Of a stretch of 64,000 nt of DNA, positions 34,008 through 41,905 are shown piece by piece. This DNA comes from Curtobacterium sp. TC1 (GTDB taxonomy: Bacteria; Actinomycetota; Actinomycetes; Actinomycetales; Microbacteriaceae). Position 1 is the first letter of the stretch. Each line of letters begins with the position of its first letter. A program made the position numbers and the translations under genes. The notes under the pieces are model-generated. The model was not told the origin of the DNA. It did no database searches and saw only the letters and a program-made list of their open reading frames with translations. The stretch is from assembly GCF_019844075.1 (NCBI RefSeq), contig NZ_CP081964.1, positions 3,224,001 through 3,288,000 of the forward strand, given 5' to 3'.

Positions 34008-34877
34008 TCAGGCGACGAGTCGCGCCCCGGCGAAGCCGAGCTCGACGACGAGCACCAGGGACGACGCGATCACGAGCCGGAACAGGGTCCGCGACGCCCG
34101 CCCCGCCAGCACCAGTCGGACCCCCACCACGGCGAGCGCCAGCACGACGACCGCCCCGACCACGGCGAGCACGACACCGACGCCACGGACGGGGTCGTCA
34201 CCGAGCACCTGGCCGCCGAGCACGAGGGCTGCTGCGACCACGAGCGACCCGAACGCCGTGATCCCGGCGCCCCGGAGCCCGAGGCGGTGCGGGAACCCCC
34301 GGACCCCGGTGGCGGCGTCGTCGACCAGGTCGGGCAGGACGTTCGTGCAGTGGATCGCGACACCGAACACCGCGCCGGTGGCGATCGCCCACCACGCCGG
34401 CCACAGCTGCTCGGGGCCGGCGGACACCGCGACCACGGGCAGCAGTCCGAAGGCGACGACGAAGGGCACGACGGACCACACGGTGCGCTTCAGCCCGGCG
34501 TCGTAGGCCCACCCGGCGGCGACGAGCACGAGGTGTGCCACGGCGGCGACGGGGCCGAGGAACAGCGAGAGGACCACGGCGGCTCCGGCCGTCACGAACG
34601 CCGCCGTGCGGACCGTCCCGACGGCGATGAGTCCGCGGGCGACGGGCTTGTCGCTCCGGCCCACGGCACGGTCGCGGTCGGCGTCGATCCAGTCGTTGGC
34701 CAGGCCGATCGACAGTTGCCCGGCGATCACCGTCAGCGCGACCAGCGCCACGAGCCAGACCGGGTGCCCGACGGCGGCGGCGATCACGGCGGCCAGCACC
34801 GTGACCGTGACCGTCGGGCCGGGGTGGGACGAGGCGAACAGCAGTCGCACCACGTGGGGGTCCTGGCCGGAGGTCAC
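34008..34877 (-). CDS. UbiA-family prenyltransferase
   Basis: A 289-residue integral membrane prenyltransferase with about eight hydrophobic segments. The first aspartate-rich motif is NDWIDADRDRAVGRSDKP (NDxxDxxxD), near residue 60, and the second is LPDLVDDAATGVRGFP (DxxxD), near residue 185. These bind magnesium and the prenyl diphosphate. The acceptor is unknown; quinone, carotenoid or heme-type head groups are possible. The GTG at 34877 overlaps the EamA stop by four bases, but a separate -10 (TACGCT at 34884-34889) could also drive it as a leaderless transcript. Confidence 0.85.
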   Translation of the reverse strand: MTSGQDPHVVRLLFASSHPGPTVTVTVLAAVIAAAVGHPVWLVALVALTVIAGQLSIGLANDWIDADRDRAVGRSDKPVARGLIAVGTVRTAAFVTAGAAVVLSLFLGPVAAVAHLVLVAAGWAYDAGLKRTVWSVVPFVVAFGLLPVVAVSAGPEQLWPAWWAIATGAVFGVAIHCTNVLPDLVDDAATGVRGFPHRLGLRGAGITAFGSLVVAAALVLGGQVLGDDPVRGVGVVLAVVGAVVVLALAVVGVRLVLAGRASRTLFRLVIASSLVLVVELGFAGARLVA

Positions 34878-35797
34878 CCAGCCAGCGTACGGGCGGGGCG
34901 TGCGCGACGGCGCAGACTCCGGCGGCCGAGCACCCCCGAGGCCAGCGCGATGCCGAGCAGCACGACCAGCCCGCCGACGGGCTCGTTCCACCGCACCCGC
35001 TCGCCGAGGACGAGCACGCCGAGCGCGACCCCGACCACCGGTGTCAGGTAGGTGACCGTCGACGCCCGACCGGCGCCCCACGCCTGCACCAGCCGCGTGT
35101 TCCAGGCGTAGGCCAGCCCCGTACCGACGCAACCGAGCGCGACCATCGCGGCCACGATCCTCCCGTCCAGCTGGATCGGGCCGGTGGCGATGACGGGCGC
35201 GACCAGCAGGAGCATGCCCGATGCCAGCGTGAGCTGCACCGTCGCGATCGTGACCGGGTCGTGGGCGCTGCCCACCGCCACGCGCCGGAGGTAGGCGAGT
35301 CCGATGCCGTAGGACGCGGTCATGCCGAGCAGCGCCACCTGTCCCGGGACGCTCGCCAGGACCGCGGGGTCGCCGAGCAGGTCCCACGGGCCGACGAGCA
35401 CGAGCACACCGACGATCCCGACGACGACGCCCGCTACCTGCCGGCCCCGCAGCCGTTCGGACGGGACGAGCACCGCGAGTGCGGCCAGCGTCATGATCGG
35501 GGTCGTCGCGTTGTAGATGCTCGCGAGTCCGGACGGCACGGTCTGCTCGGCCCACGCCATCAGCGACGACGGCAGGGCGTTGAGGAAGAACGCGACGACC
35601 GCCAGGTGTGCCCACACGCGCAGCTCCCGCGGCCAGCGCCGACGGGTGGCGAGCAGCAGGACGACGAGCGTCACGCCCCCGAGCACGGTCCGCACGGTGG
35701 CGACCTGCTGCGGTGCGAGCCCGTCGAGGCCGATCTTCGCGAACAGGAAGCTCGAGCCCCAGGTGAGGGCGACGAGACCGTAGAGGAGGGCGTTCAT
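34874..35797 (-). CDS. EamA-family (DMT superfamily) exporter
   Basis: A 307-residue transporter of the drug/metabolite family with ten predicted membrane helices formed by two EamA repeats. Family segments are LTWGSSFLFAKIGLDGL at the start, AVVAFFLNALPSSLMAWAEQ, and LTPVVGVALGVLVLGER in the second repeat. Members export amino acids, nucleosides or other small metabolites; no substrate is apparent. The start is the ATG at 35797. It is divergent from the LysR regulator, which probably controls it, and overlaps the UbiA gene downstream. Confidence 0.9.
   Translation of the reverse strand: MNALLYGLVALTWGSSFLFAKIGLDGLAPQQVATVRTVLGGVTLVVLLLATRRRWPRELRVWAHLAVVAFFLNALPSSLMAWAEQTVPSGLASIYNATTPIMTLAALAVLVPSERLRGRQVAGVVVGIVGVLVLVGPWDLLGDPAVLASVPGQVALLGMTASYGIGLAYLRRVAVGSAHDPVTIATVQLTLASGMLLLVAPVIATGPIQLDGRIVAAMVALGCVGTGLAYAWNTRLVQAWGAGRASTVTYLTPVVGVALGVLVLGERVRWNEPVGGLVVLLGIALASGVLGRRSLRRRARPARTLAG
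34884..34889 (-). promoter_or_regulatory. Internal -10 element for the UbiA gene
   Basis: TACGCT on the minus strand inside the end of the EamA gene, six bases before the GTG at 34877. Confidence 0.45.
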
Positions 35798-35810
35798 GTG
35801 GCCTAGTGTC

Positions 35811-35847
35811 GAACCACTCCCGCACATGCGGCAAACGCATGTGGTTC
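35811..35847. promoter_or_regulatory. Nested inverted repeats between the EamA and LysR genes
   Basis: The outer GAACCAC (35811-35817) pairs with GTGGTTC (35841-35847), and the inner CACATGCG (35823-35830) pairs with CGCATGTG (35836-35843). It is a likely LysR-type binding region. Confidence 0.55.
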
Positions 35848-35868
35848 ATACCTCCATGAGGAGCACGC

Positions 35869-36717
35869 ATGCCCGTCTCGGTCCCCCAGCTCCGAGCGTT
35901 CGTCGCGACGCTCGACGCCGGGTCGTTCACCTCCGCAGCCTCCGTGCTCGGCGTGGGGCAGTCCGCCGTCTCGCACGCCGTCGCCGGGCTCGAGCGCGAG
36001 GTCGGCGGGCCGGTCGTCCGTCGCGGTGCGGTCGCGGTCCCGACCCCCCTCGGTGACCGCCTGCTGGCCCACGCCCGCAGCGTGCTCGCCTCGGTCGACG
36101 CCCTGGAGGCGGTGGTCCGGCCCGCCACGGCGCGCGGCACCGTGCGCCTCGCGGCCGTCCCCACCGTCTGCCAGGGCCTGCTGCCGCGGCTCCGCGAGCT
36201 GTGGGCGGTGACGCTGCCCGACGTCGACGTGCAGGTCTACGAGGGCGACGACGACGAGATGCCCGAGTGGCTGGAGAGCGGGACCGTGGACGCCGCCGTG
36301 CTCGTCGACCCCTCCCCGCTGCCCGCTGGCGGCGTGGTCGTCGCCCGGGACGAGATGGCCGCGGTCGTCCGGCGCGACCACCCGCTCGCCGAGCTGCCCG
36401 CCCTCACGCTCGACGACCTGCACGAGGACGGTCTGGTCGCGGGAGGCGGCGGGTGCGAGTACCAGATCCAGAAGCTGCACGAGCTCGACGGACGCCCCTT
36501 CCGGTACGCCCACCGGGTGCGGGAGATGAGCACCATGTTCGGGATGATCGAGCGGGGCGAGGGGGTGTCGATCGTCCCGACGCTCGGCCGGGTGATGCTG
36601 CCGCCGGACCTCGTGATGATCCCGATGGCCAGGCGGCTCGAGCGGACCCTGGTGCTGAGCGGGCCGTCGTCGCGGGACTGGCACCCGTTGGCGAAGGCGT
36701 TGGTCGACGCGGTCTGA
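35869..36717 (+). CDS. LysR-family transcriptional regulator
   Basis: A 282-residue LysR regulator. The N-terminal winged HTH holds QLRAFVATLDAGSFTSAASVLGVGQSAVSHAVAGLE (in part: GSFTSAASVLGVGQSA) and the C-terminal two-lobe effector domain starts near residue 90 with GTVRLAAVPTVCQGLLPRL. The last part GEGVSIVPTLGRVML is typical. The ATG at 35869 has a GGAG site six bases upstream. It is divergent from the EamA exporter; a metabolite-responsive activator of that exporter is the usual arrangement. Confidence 0.9.
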   Translation: MPVSVPQLRAFVATLDAGSFTSAASVLGVGQSAVSHAVAGLEREVGGPVVRRGAVAVPTPLGDRLLAHARSVLASVDALEAVVRPATARGTVRLAAVPTVCQGLLPRLRELWAVTLPDVDVQVYEGDDDEMPEWLESGTVDAAVLVDPSPLPAGGVVVARDEMAAVVRRDHPLAELPALTLDDLHEDGLVAGGGGCEYQIQKLHELDGRPFRYAHRVREMSTMFGMIERGEGVSIVPTLGRVMLPPDLVMIPMARRLERTLVLSGPSSRDWHPLAKALVDAV

Positions 36718-36720
36718 CGA

Positions 36721-36740
36721 GTTGCACTTGCAAGTGCAAC
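36721..36740. promoter_or_regulatory. 20-bp perfect palindrome, operator of the toxin-antitoxin genes
   Basis: GTTGCACTTGCAAGTGCAAC is a perfect palindrome. The -35-like TTGCAC (36722-36727) lies inside it, 18 bases before the -10 TACCGT. An antitoxin binding here would block RNA polymerase. Confidence 0.8.
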
Positions 36741-36745
36741 ACCGG

Positions 36746-36751
36746 TACCGT
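36746..36751 (+). promoter_or_regulatory. -10 element of the toxin-antitoxin operon
   Basis: TACCGT, 18 bases after TTGCAC; transcription would begin near 36758 and give a leader of about 34 bases. Confidence 0.6.
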
Positions 36752-36791
36752 TGAGCCAGTTGCCCACCAACGAACGCGAGAAGGAGACCCG

Positions 36792-37226
36792 ATGCACCAG
36801 ACGACGACGCCACGGCCCGTCCGCGTCGATGAGGTCGCTCGCGCCGAGGCCGTCGACATCGTCGACCGCGCTGGCGATCGACAGGTCGCGACCGTCGAGC
36901 TCCACCTCGACGACGGCACGGAACTCGTGCTCCCGGAGCGACTCGGGGGCTTCGTCGTGAACCTCGTCCGCAGCATGGCCGACGGGGCAGGCATCTCGAC
37001 GAGCATCCTTCCGGACGAGATGACGACGACCGTCGCCGCCGACGTCATCGGCATCTCCCGACCCACCTTGATGAAGGCCATCGGCCGCGGTGAGATCGCT
37101 GCACACACCGTCGGGACCCACCACCGGCTCCGGCGCGCGGACGTCCTCGCAGCCCGAGACGCACGACGGGTCGCCCGCGCTGCGGCAGCTCGCGAACTGC
37201 TCGAGTCCGGTGATGCCTTCGACTGA
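36792..37226 (+). CDS. Antitoxin of a PIN-type TA module (excisionase-like HTH)
   Basis: A 144-residue antitoxin-like protein. The C-terminal part (about residues 70-130) has a MerR/excisionase-type helix-turn-helix with TVAADVIGISRPTLMKAIGRGEIAAH and the wing HHRLRRADVLAARDARR. The N-terminal half is a beta-rich segment that could contact the toxin or form a dimer. The start ATG at 36792 has an AGAAGGAG site. The gene is followed 25 bases later by the PIN toxin, and the palindrome at 36721 is a good autoregulatory operator. Toxin neutralisation by the N-terminal half is inference. Confidence 0.78.
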   Translation: MHQTTTPRPVRVDEVARAEAVDIVDRAGDRQVATVELHLDDGTELVLPERLGGFVVNLVRSMADGAGISTSILPDEMTTTVAADVIGISRPTLMKAIGRGEIAAHTVGTHHRLRRADVLAARDARRVARAAAARELLESGDAFD

Positions 37227-37251
37227 CGCCCGGCCGCACTCGGCTTGATAT

Positions 37252-37821
37252 GTGATGCTTCAGCGGGTCTTCGTCGATGCGAACGTCTTCTGTAGCCGGA
37301 CGTTGCGAGACTGGACGTGCCTGCTCCGACTCCACACCGACGGGATGTTCCAGCTCCACACGACCGAGGACGTGCTGGCCGAGACCACGCACACCCTCCG
37401 TCGGCTGCACCCCGACCGACCCGGGTCGGCCGTCTCCCGGCTGCGAGCAGCGATCCTCGCCTCCGTCGACGAGCTCGTCGACGACTTCGACGCCACGGTC
37501 GAGTACCACGGAACCGATCCCGACGACCGGCACGTGCACGCCGCCGCGATCGCCTGCGGGGCGCACGTCCTCCTCACGCAGGACCGTGGTCTCCGCGCGA
37601 CGGATGCAGCGATGTACGAGGTGTACCGCTGTGACGAGTTCTTCAGCCTGGTCGACGACTCGGCGCCGTGGATCGTCCGCGACGTCGTACGCGAGCAGGC
37701 GCGGTACTGGTCCAGCCGTCCCCGCGGCGCACGGAAGAGTCTGCCCGGAGCGCTCCGTGACGCCGATTGCCCGACGTTCGCCGGGCGGGTGGAACGACAT
37801 CTGCGGTTCCTCGCCGGATGA
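37252..37821 (+). CDS. PIN-domain toxin (ribonuclease-like)
   Basis: A 189-residue PIN-domain protein, probably an Mg-dependent RNA-cleaving toxin of the VapC-like type. Acidic residues expected of the fold are seen: FVDANVFCSR at the start (D), TTEDVLAE (E), TDPDDRHVHAAA (D) and LLTQDRGL (D). It is about 50 residues longer than VapC, with a basic C-terminal tail (YWSSRPRGARKSLPG). The start is the GTG at 37252 or the ATG at 37255. It is coupled to the antitoxin gene at 36792. Confidence 0.82.
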   Translation: MMLQRVFVDANVFCSRTLRDWTCLLRLHTDGMFQLHTTEDVLAETTHTLRRLHPDRPGSAVSRLRAAILASVDELVDDFDATVEYHGTDPDDRHVHAAAIACGAHVLLTQDRGLRATDAAMYEVYRCDEFFSLVDDSAPWIVRDVVREQARYWSSRPRGARKSLPGALRDADCPTFAGRVERHLRFLAG

Positions 37822-37866
37822 CCGTGCGCTGAACGGACGACGAGGACCCCTCGGCAGGATGGACCG

Positions 37867-38679
37867 ATGGCCGAGACGCACGTGAAGACCTTCACCACCC
37901 CGGACGAAGCGGCAGCCGAAGCCGCCGGACTCCGGTGGCTCGCCGACGCCGAGGACGCGGGCGGCACCAGGACCGCGCGGGTGCTGAGCCGACCGAGCCC
38001 GACCGTGCTCGACCTCGAGCTGATCTCCGACGGCTCCCCCACCGCTGCGCAGGCCGAGCGATTCGGCCGCTCCCTCGCGCACACCCACGCCGCGGGCGCC
38101 GACCACTGGGGTGCGCCGCCCGCCGGCTGGACGAAGGGGGCCGCACTGCGGATGGGACGGTCCCGCACCCCGTTCGTCGACGCCGCACACGCACCGGCGA
38201 CGTGGGGCGAGTTCTTCGCGCAGTACCGGATCCGCGACTTCGTCCGTCGCATCGTCGACGCCGGCGGGCTCGACCACGCCCAGGCCGCGGTGTTCGACCG
38301 GGTCGCCGACCGGGTGCAGGACGGCACGCTCGGGTCCCCGCAGCCGGCGCTGGTCGGGGATCGTCCGGCCCGGCTGCACGGCGACCTGTGGGCGGGCAAC
38401 GTGCTCTGGCCGACGGACTCGTCCGAACCGACCGGGGCGGTGCTCATCGACCCGATCGCGCACGGCGGGCACGCCGAGACCGACCTGGCACTGCTCGGAC
38501 TGTTCGGGCTGCCGAGGCTGGAGACGGTGCTCGCCGCCTACGACCGCGAGTCGCGGCTCGCCGACGGCTGGCAGGAGCGCGTCGAGTTGCACCAACTCGC
38601 GCCGCTGCTGCTGCACGTGTTCCTGTTCGGCGGCTCGTACACGGGGGCGGCTCTGCAGGCGGCGCAGCGGTACGCCTGA
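37867..38679 (+). CDS. Fructosamine kinase-like phosphotransferase
   Basis: A 270-residue kinase of the fructosamine-3-kinase/aminoglycoside-phosphotransferase family. The catalytic loop is RLHGDLWAGNVLW (HGDxxxxN) near residue 170-180 and the metal-binding motif LIDPIAHGGHAETDLALL follows. Fructosamine kinases phosphorylate glycated amines so that they break down; the family is also called Fructosamin_kin and the true substrate is untested here. The ATG at 37867 sits six bases after CAGGAT. It has its own unit between the TA module and the repeat region. Confidence 0.85.
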   Translation: MAETHVKTFTTPDEAAAEAAGLRWLADAEDAGGTRTARVLSRPSPTVLDLELISDGSPTAAQAERFGRSLAHTHAAGADHWGAPPAGWTKGAALRMGRSRTPFVDAAHAPATWGEFFAQYRIRDFVRRIVDAGGLDHAQAAVFDRVADRVQDGTLGSPQPALVGDRPARLHGDLWAGNVLWPTDSSEPTGAVLIDPIAHGGHAETDLALLGLFGLPRLETVLAAYDRESRLADGWQERVELHQLAPLLLHVFLFGGSYTGAALQAAQRYA

Positions 38680-38681
38680 CC

Positions 38682-38935
38682 GCGCACCGTGCGGGCTCGC
38701 TCGGCCCGTGCGAGGTTGCTCGCCCGGGGACCGGCGCCGCACCGTGCGCGCTCGCTCACTCCGTGCGAGGTTGCTCGCTCCGTGCAGCGCTACAACCGCG
38801 CACCGAGCAGGCAACCCGGCACGGGACGGACGACAGAGCACCGTGCGCCACCCCAGCCCCGCCAGCCCCGCGTGCGCCACCCCAGCCAACCGCGCACCGT
38901 GCGTCCTTAGCCAGCGCACAGCCGGCGCAGTGCCG
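38682..38935. repeat. Intergenic repeat region A (structured repeat family)
   Basis: About 255 non-coding bases between the kinase-like and GT39 genes. Two units built on CACCGTGCG and GTGCGAGGTTGCTCGC occur in tandem (38682-38750 and 38731-38812). From 38731 an 82-base stretch aligns without gaps with 46508-46589 in region B. GTGCGAGGTTG and CAACCGCGCAC can pair. Later, GTGCGCCACCCCAGCC occurs twice (from about 38842 and 38871). No reading frame with codon bias is seen. Confidence 0.7.
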
Positions 38936-38966
38936 CGTTCGGGGAACGCCCCGGATGCTCATCGAC

Positions 38967-41147
38967 ATGACCACGTACCCGATACCCTTGACCGACCGAA
39001 CGGGCTCCGCGCAGACCGACGCGCAGGATCGGCGCCGCAAGCCCGTCGCCCGCCTGTTCCTCGGCGAGCGCGAGGACGCCCGCTGGCTCCGGCCGGCGTT
39101 CTGGGCACTCCTCGCAGTGACCGCCGTGGTGTACCTCTGGGACCTCAGCGTCTCGGGGTACGCCAACAGCTTCTACGCCGCCGCCGTGCAGGCCGGCACG
39201 AAGTCGTGGGAGGCGTTCTTCTTCGGCTCCCTCGACTCGTCGAACTTCATCACGGTCGACAAGCCCCCGGCGTCGCTCTGGGCGATGGTGTTGTCCGCCC
39301 GGCTGCTCGGCTTCTCGAGCTTCAGCCTGCTGCTCCCCCAGGCGCTCATGGCCGTCGGTTCCGTCGCCCTGGTCTGGGGCACGGTCCGCCGCACGCTCGC
39401 CCGCGTCGGCACCACGACCGCGAACGTCGGTGCGCTGCTCGCCGGCTTCGTCGTCGCGGCGACCCCGGCGGCGGCCCTGATGTTCCGGTTCGACAACCCG
39501 GACGCGTTGCTCGTGTTCCTGATGACCGCCGGCGCGTACTGCACCGTTCGCGCTCTGCCCCGGGGCAGCTGGAAGTGGATCGCCCTGGCCGGGGTCGCCC
39601 TCGGCTTCGCGTTCCTGACGAAGATGCTGCAGGGCCTGCTCGTCCTGCCGGCCTTCGGCCTGGTCTACCTCTTCGCCGCCCGCACCGGATGGGTCCGGCG
39701 CGTGGTCGGTCTGCTCATCGCCGCGGGTTCCCTCGTGGTCGCCGCCGGCTGGTGGGTCGTCGCCGTGTGGCTGTGGCCCGCGGAGTCCCGCCCCTACATC
39801 GGCGGTTCGACGGACAACACCGTCCTCGACCTGGTGTTCGGCTACAACGGCCTCGGTCGGATCTTCGGCGGCTCGGGCAACGGCGGCGGAGGTGGGGGCG
39901 GCGGCATGACCGGTGGCACCGCGGGCGGCTCGTTCGGTGGCTCGACGGGCCTGAACCGACTGTTCTCGTCCGAGATGGGGCTCGAGATCTCGTGGCTCCT
40001 GCCCGCGGCGCTCATCGCGCTGGTCGTCGGCCTGGTCGTCGTCGGCCGCCGCCACCTCGCCGACCCGGCCCGCGCCGGCCTCGTCCTGTGGGGTGGCTGG
40101 CTCCTGGTCACCGGCCTCGTGTTCTCGTACATGTCCGGCACGATCCACCCGTACTACACGGTCGCGTTGGCCCCGGCGATCGCCGGACTCGTCGGCACCG
40201 GCGGCGCCCTGCTCTGGCACGCACGAACGCGGTTCGTCGGCCGGATCGGCTTGGCCGCGATGATCGGCGTCACGGCGTTCTGGGGCTGGTGCCTGCTGAA
40301 CGAGAACCCGACGTGGCTGCCGTGGCTGCGCTGGGTGATGCTCGCCGGCGGCCTGCTGTCCGCAGCACTGATCGTCATCGGCAGCGTGCCGTCGCTGCGC
40401 AGGCTCGTCACGATCGGCGTCCTCGCCGGCACCCTGTTCGGACTGTCCGGCACCACCGCCTACGCCCTCGCCACGACGACCGTCGCGCACTCCGGTTCGA
40501 TCCCGAGCGTCGGTCCGGCGGGCAGCAGCTCCGGCGGCATGGGCGGCGGTGGCACCGGCGGCATGCCGGGAGGCACGGGTGGACCCGGTGGATCGGCCGC
40601 CGGTTCCGACAGCGACGACTCCACCATCGACGACGGCTCCCAGCAGGGTCCCGGCGGGACCCCGCCGGAGGGTGCCTCCGGCGAGGCGCCGGAGATGCCG
40701 GACGGCACGTCCGGCACGGCACCGGGCAGTGGTCAGGACGACACGGACGACGCGACCTCCGAGGGCGGGCCAGGGACGGGCCTCCAGGCCGGGGGTGGTG
40801 GCGAGGGTGCGTCGACCTCCTCCGCCCTGCAGGAGCTGCTCGAGGCGTCCGACGCGAAGTGGGCGGCCGCGGTGAACGGATCGCAGTCGGCCGCGCAGCT
40901 CGAACTCGACACCGACACCGCCGTGATGGCGATCGGCGGCTGGTCGAGCGACCCGGCACCGACGCTCGCGCAGTTCAAGGCGTACGTCGCCGACGGTGAC
41001 ATCGGGTACTACGTGTCGTCCGGGTCCGGCGGCGGGATGGGCGGCGGCTCGTCCACCGCCTCGGCGATCCAGGAGTGGGTCGCGGCGAACTACGAGTCGA
41101 CGACCGTCGGCGGCCAGACCGTGTACGACCTGAGCAGCGCGAAGTGA
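38967..41147 (+). CDS. GT39-family membrane glycosyltransferase (YkcB/ArnT-like)
   Basis: A 726-residue polytopic glycosyltransferase. The GT-C fold signature is SNFITVDKPPASLWAM in the first loop (DKPP) and the helix with FRFDNPDALLVFLM. About eleven hydrophobic segments occupy the first 500 residues, interrupted near residue 320 by a Gly-rich loop (GNGGGGGGGGMTGGTAG). A Gly/Ser/Pro-rich linker (about 520-620) leads to an outside globular end with DAKWAAAVNGSQSAAQLEL. It should use a polyprenyl-phosphate sugar made by a GT2 enzyme, such as 45160-46455, to modify the envelope. The ATG at 38955 is an alternative start. The response regulator follows. Confidence 0.85.
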   Translation: MTTYPIPLTDRTGSAQTDAQDRRRKPVARLFLGEREDARWLRPAFWALLAVTAVVYLWDLSVSGYANSFYAAAVQAGTKSWEAFFFGSLDSSNFITVDKPPASLWAMVLSARLLGFSSFSLLLPQALMAVGSVALVWGTVRRTLARVGTTTANVGALLAGFVVAATPAAALMFRFDNPDALLVFLMTAGAYCTVRALPRGSWKWIALAGVALGFAFLTKMLQGLLVLPAFGLVYLFAARTGWVRRVVGLLIAAGSLVVAAGWWVVAVWLWPAESRPYIGGSTDNTVLDLVFGYNGLGRIFGGSGNGGGGGGGGMTGGTAGGSFGGSTGLNRLFSSEMGLEISWLLPAALIALVVGLVVVGRRHLADPARAGLVLWGGWLLVTGLVFSYMSGTIHPYYTVALAPAIAGLVGTGGALLWHARTRFVGRIGLAAMIGVTAFWGWCLLNENPTWLPWLRWVMLAGGLLSAALIVIGSVPSLRRLVTIGVLAGTLFGLSGTTAYALATTTVAHSGSIPSVGPAGSSSGGMGGGGTGGMPGGTGGPGGSAAGSDSDDSTIDDGSQQGPGGTPPEGASGEAPEMPDGTSGTAPGSGQDDTDDATSEGGPGTGLQAGGGGEGASTSSALQELLEASDAKWAAAVNGSQSAAQLELDTDTAVMAIGGWSSDPAPTLAQFKAYVADGDIGYYVSSGSGGGMGGGSSTASAIQEWVAANYESTTVGGQTVYDLSSAK

Positions 41148-41169
41148 CCGTCGACGAGGGCGCGGTGGA

Positions 41170-41175
41170 TAGGCT
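41170..41175 (+). promoter_or_regulatory. -10 element of the response regulator gene
   Basis: TAGGCT, seven bases before the GTG at 41183. Confidence 0.55.
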
Positions 41176-41182
41176 CGCGGAC

Positions 41183-41905
41183 GTGACCGGCCAACCGCTG
41201 CTGCGCACCGACGGCACCCCCGTCCGCGCCCTCGTCGTCGACGACGAGCACGCCCTGGCCGACGCCGTCGCCCTCGCGTTCGAGGGAGACGGCTGGGCCG
41301 TGCGGACCGTGCACCGAGGCCGCGACGTCCTGTTCGCCGCACGGGAGTTCCAACCCGACGTCATCGTCCTCGACGTGATGCTGCCCGACATCGACGGCTT
41401 CGAGGTCCTCGACCGGCTCCGGGACTCCCGCGACACCGTCCGTGTGCTGTTCCTCACCGCGCGCGACGCCCCCGAGGACCGCCTCGCCGGACTCACCGGT
41501 GGCGGGGACGACTACCTGACGAAGCCCTTCGGCATCGAGGAGCTGCTCGTCCGCGCTCGGATCCTGGCACGGACCTCCGCGCGGGTCGCATCGGTCGACG
41601 GGAGCGTGGCGGTGGTGGTCGGTGACCTCCGCCTCGACGAGGATGCCCGCGCCGTCAGCCGTGGCGGCGACCCGATCGAACTCACGCCGACCGAGTACGA
41701 ACTCCTGCGGCACCTGGCGCGGAACGCCAACCGGGTGCTCTCGCGGGAGCAGCTGCTCGCCAACGTCTGGGGGATGGACTTCGGATCGTCGTCGAACCTG
41801 GTCGACATGTACGTGTCGTACCTGCGGAAGAAGCTCGACGCCGGACGTGAGCCGATGCTGCAGACCGTCCGTGGGGCGGGGTACGTGCTGCGGCCGACCA
41901 CGTGA
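41183..41905 (+). CDS. OmpR/PhoB-type response regulator
   Basis: A 240-residue response regulator. The receiver domain has the acidic pocket VVDDEHALA, the phosphoacceptor aspartate in VIVLDVMLPDIDGFEVL, the threonine in FLTARD and the lysine in YLTKPFGI. The winged-helix output domain ends with SNLVDMYVSYLRKKLDAG and VRGAGYVLRP. The GTG at 41183, seven bases after TAGGCT, is preferred over the upstream GTG at 41144 that overlaps the previous stop. Its stop overlaps the start of the kinase gene by four bases. It may regulate the GT39 gene and the secreted-protein gene on either side. Confidence 0.93.
   Translation: MTGQPLLRTDGTPVRALVVDDEHALADAVALAFEGDGWAVRTVHRGRDVLFAAREFQPDVIVLDVMLPDIDGFEVLDRLRDSRDTVRVLFLTARDAPEDRLAGLTGGGDDYLTKPFGIEELLVRARILARTSARVASVDGSVAVVVGDLRLDEDARAVSRGGDPIELTPTEYELLRHLARNANRVLSREQLLANVWGMDFGSSSNLVDMYVSYLRKKLDAGREPMLQTVRGAGYVLRPTT

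Noticed and set aside
38682..38935. Open frames with Arg/Ala-rich products in repeat region A
   Set aside because: They arise from the repeats themselves, have no ribosome binding site and no codon bias. Treated as non-coding.
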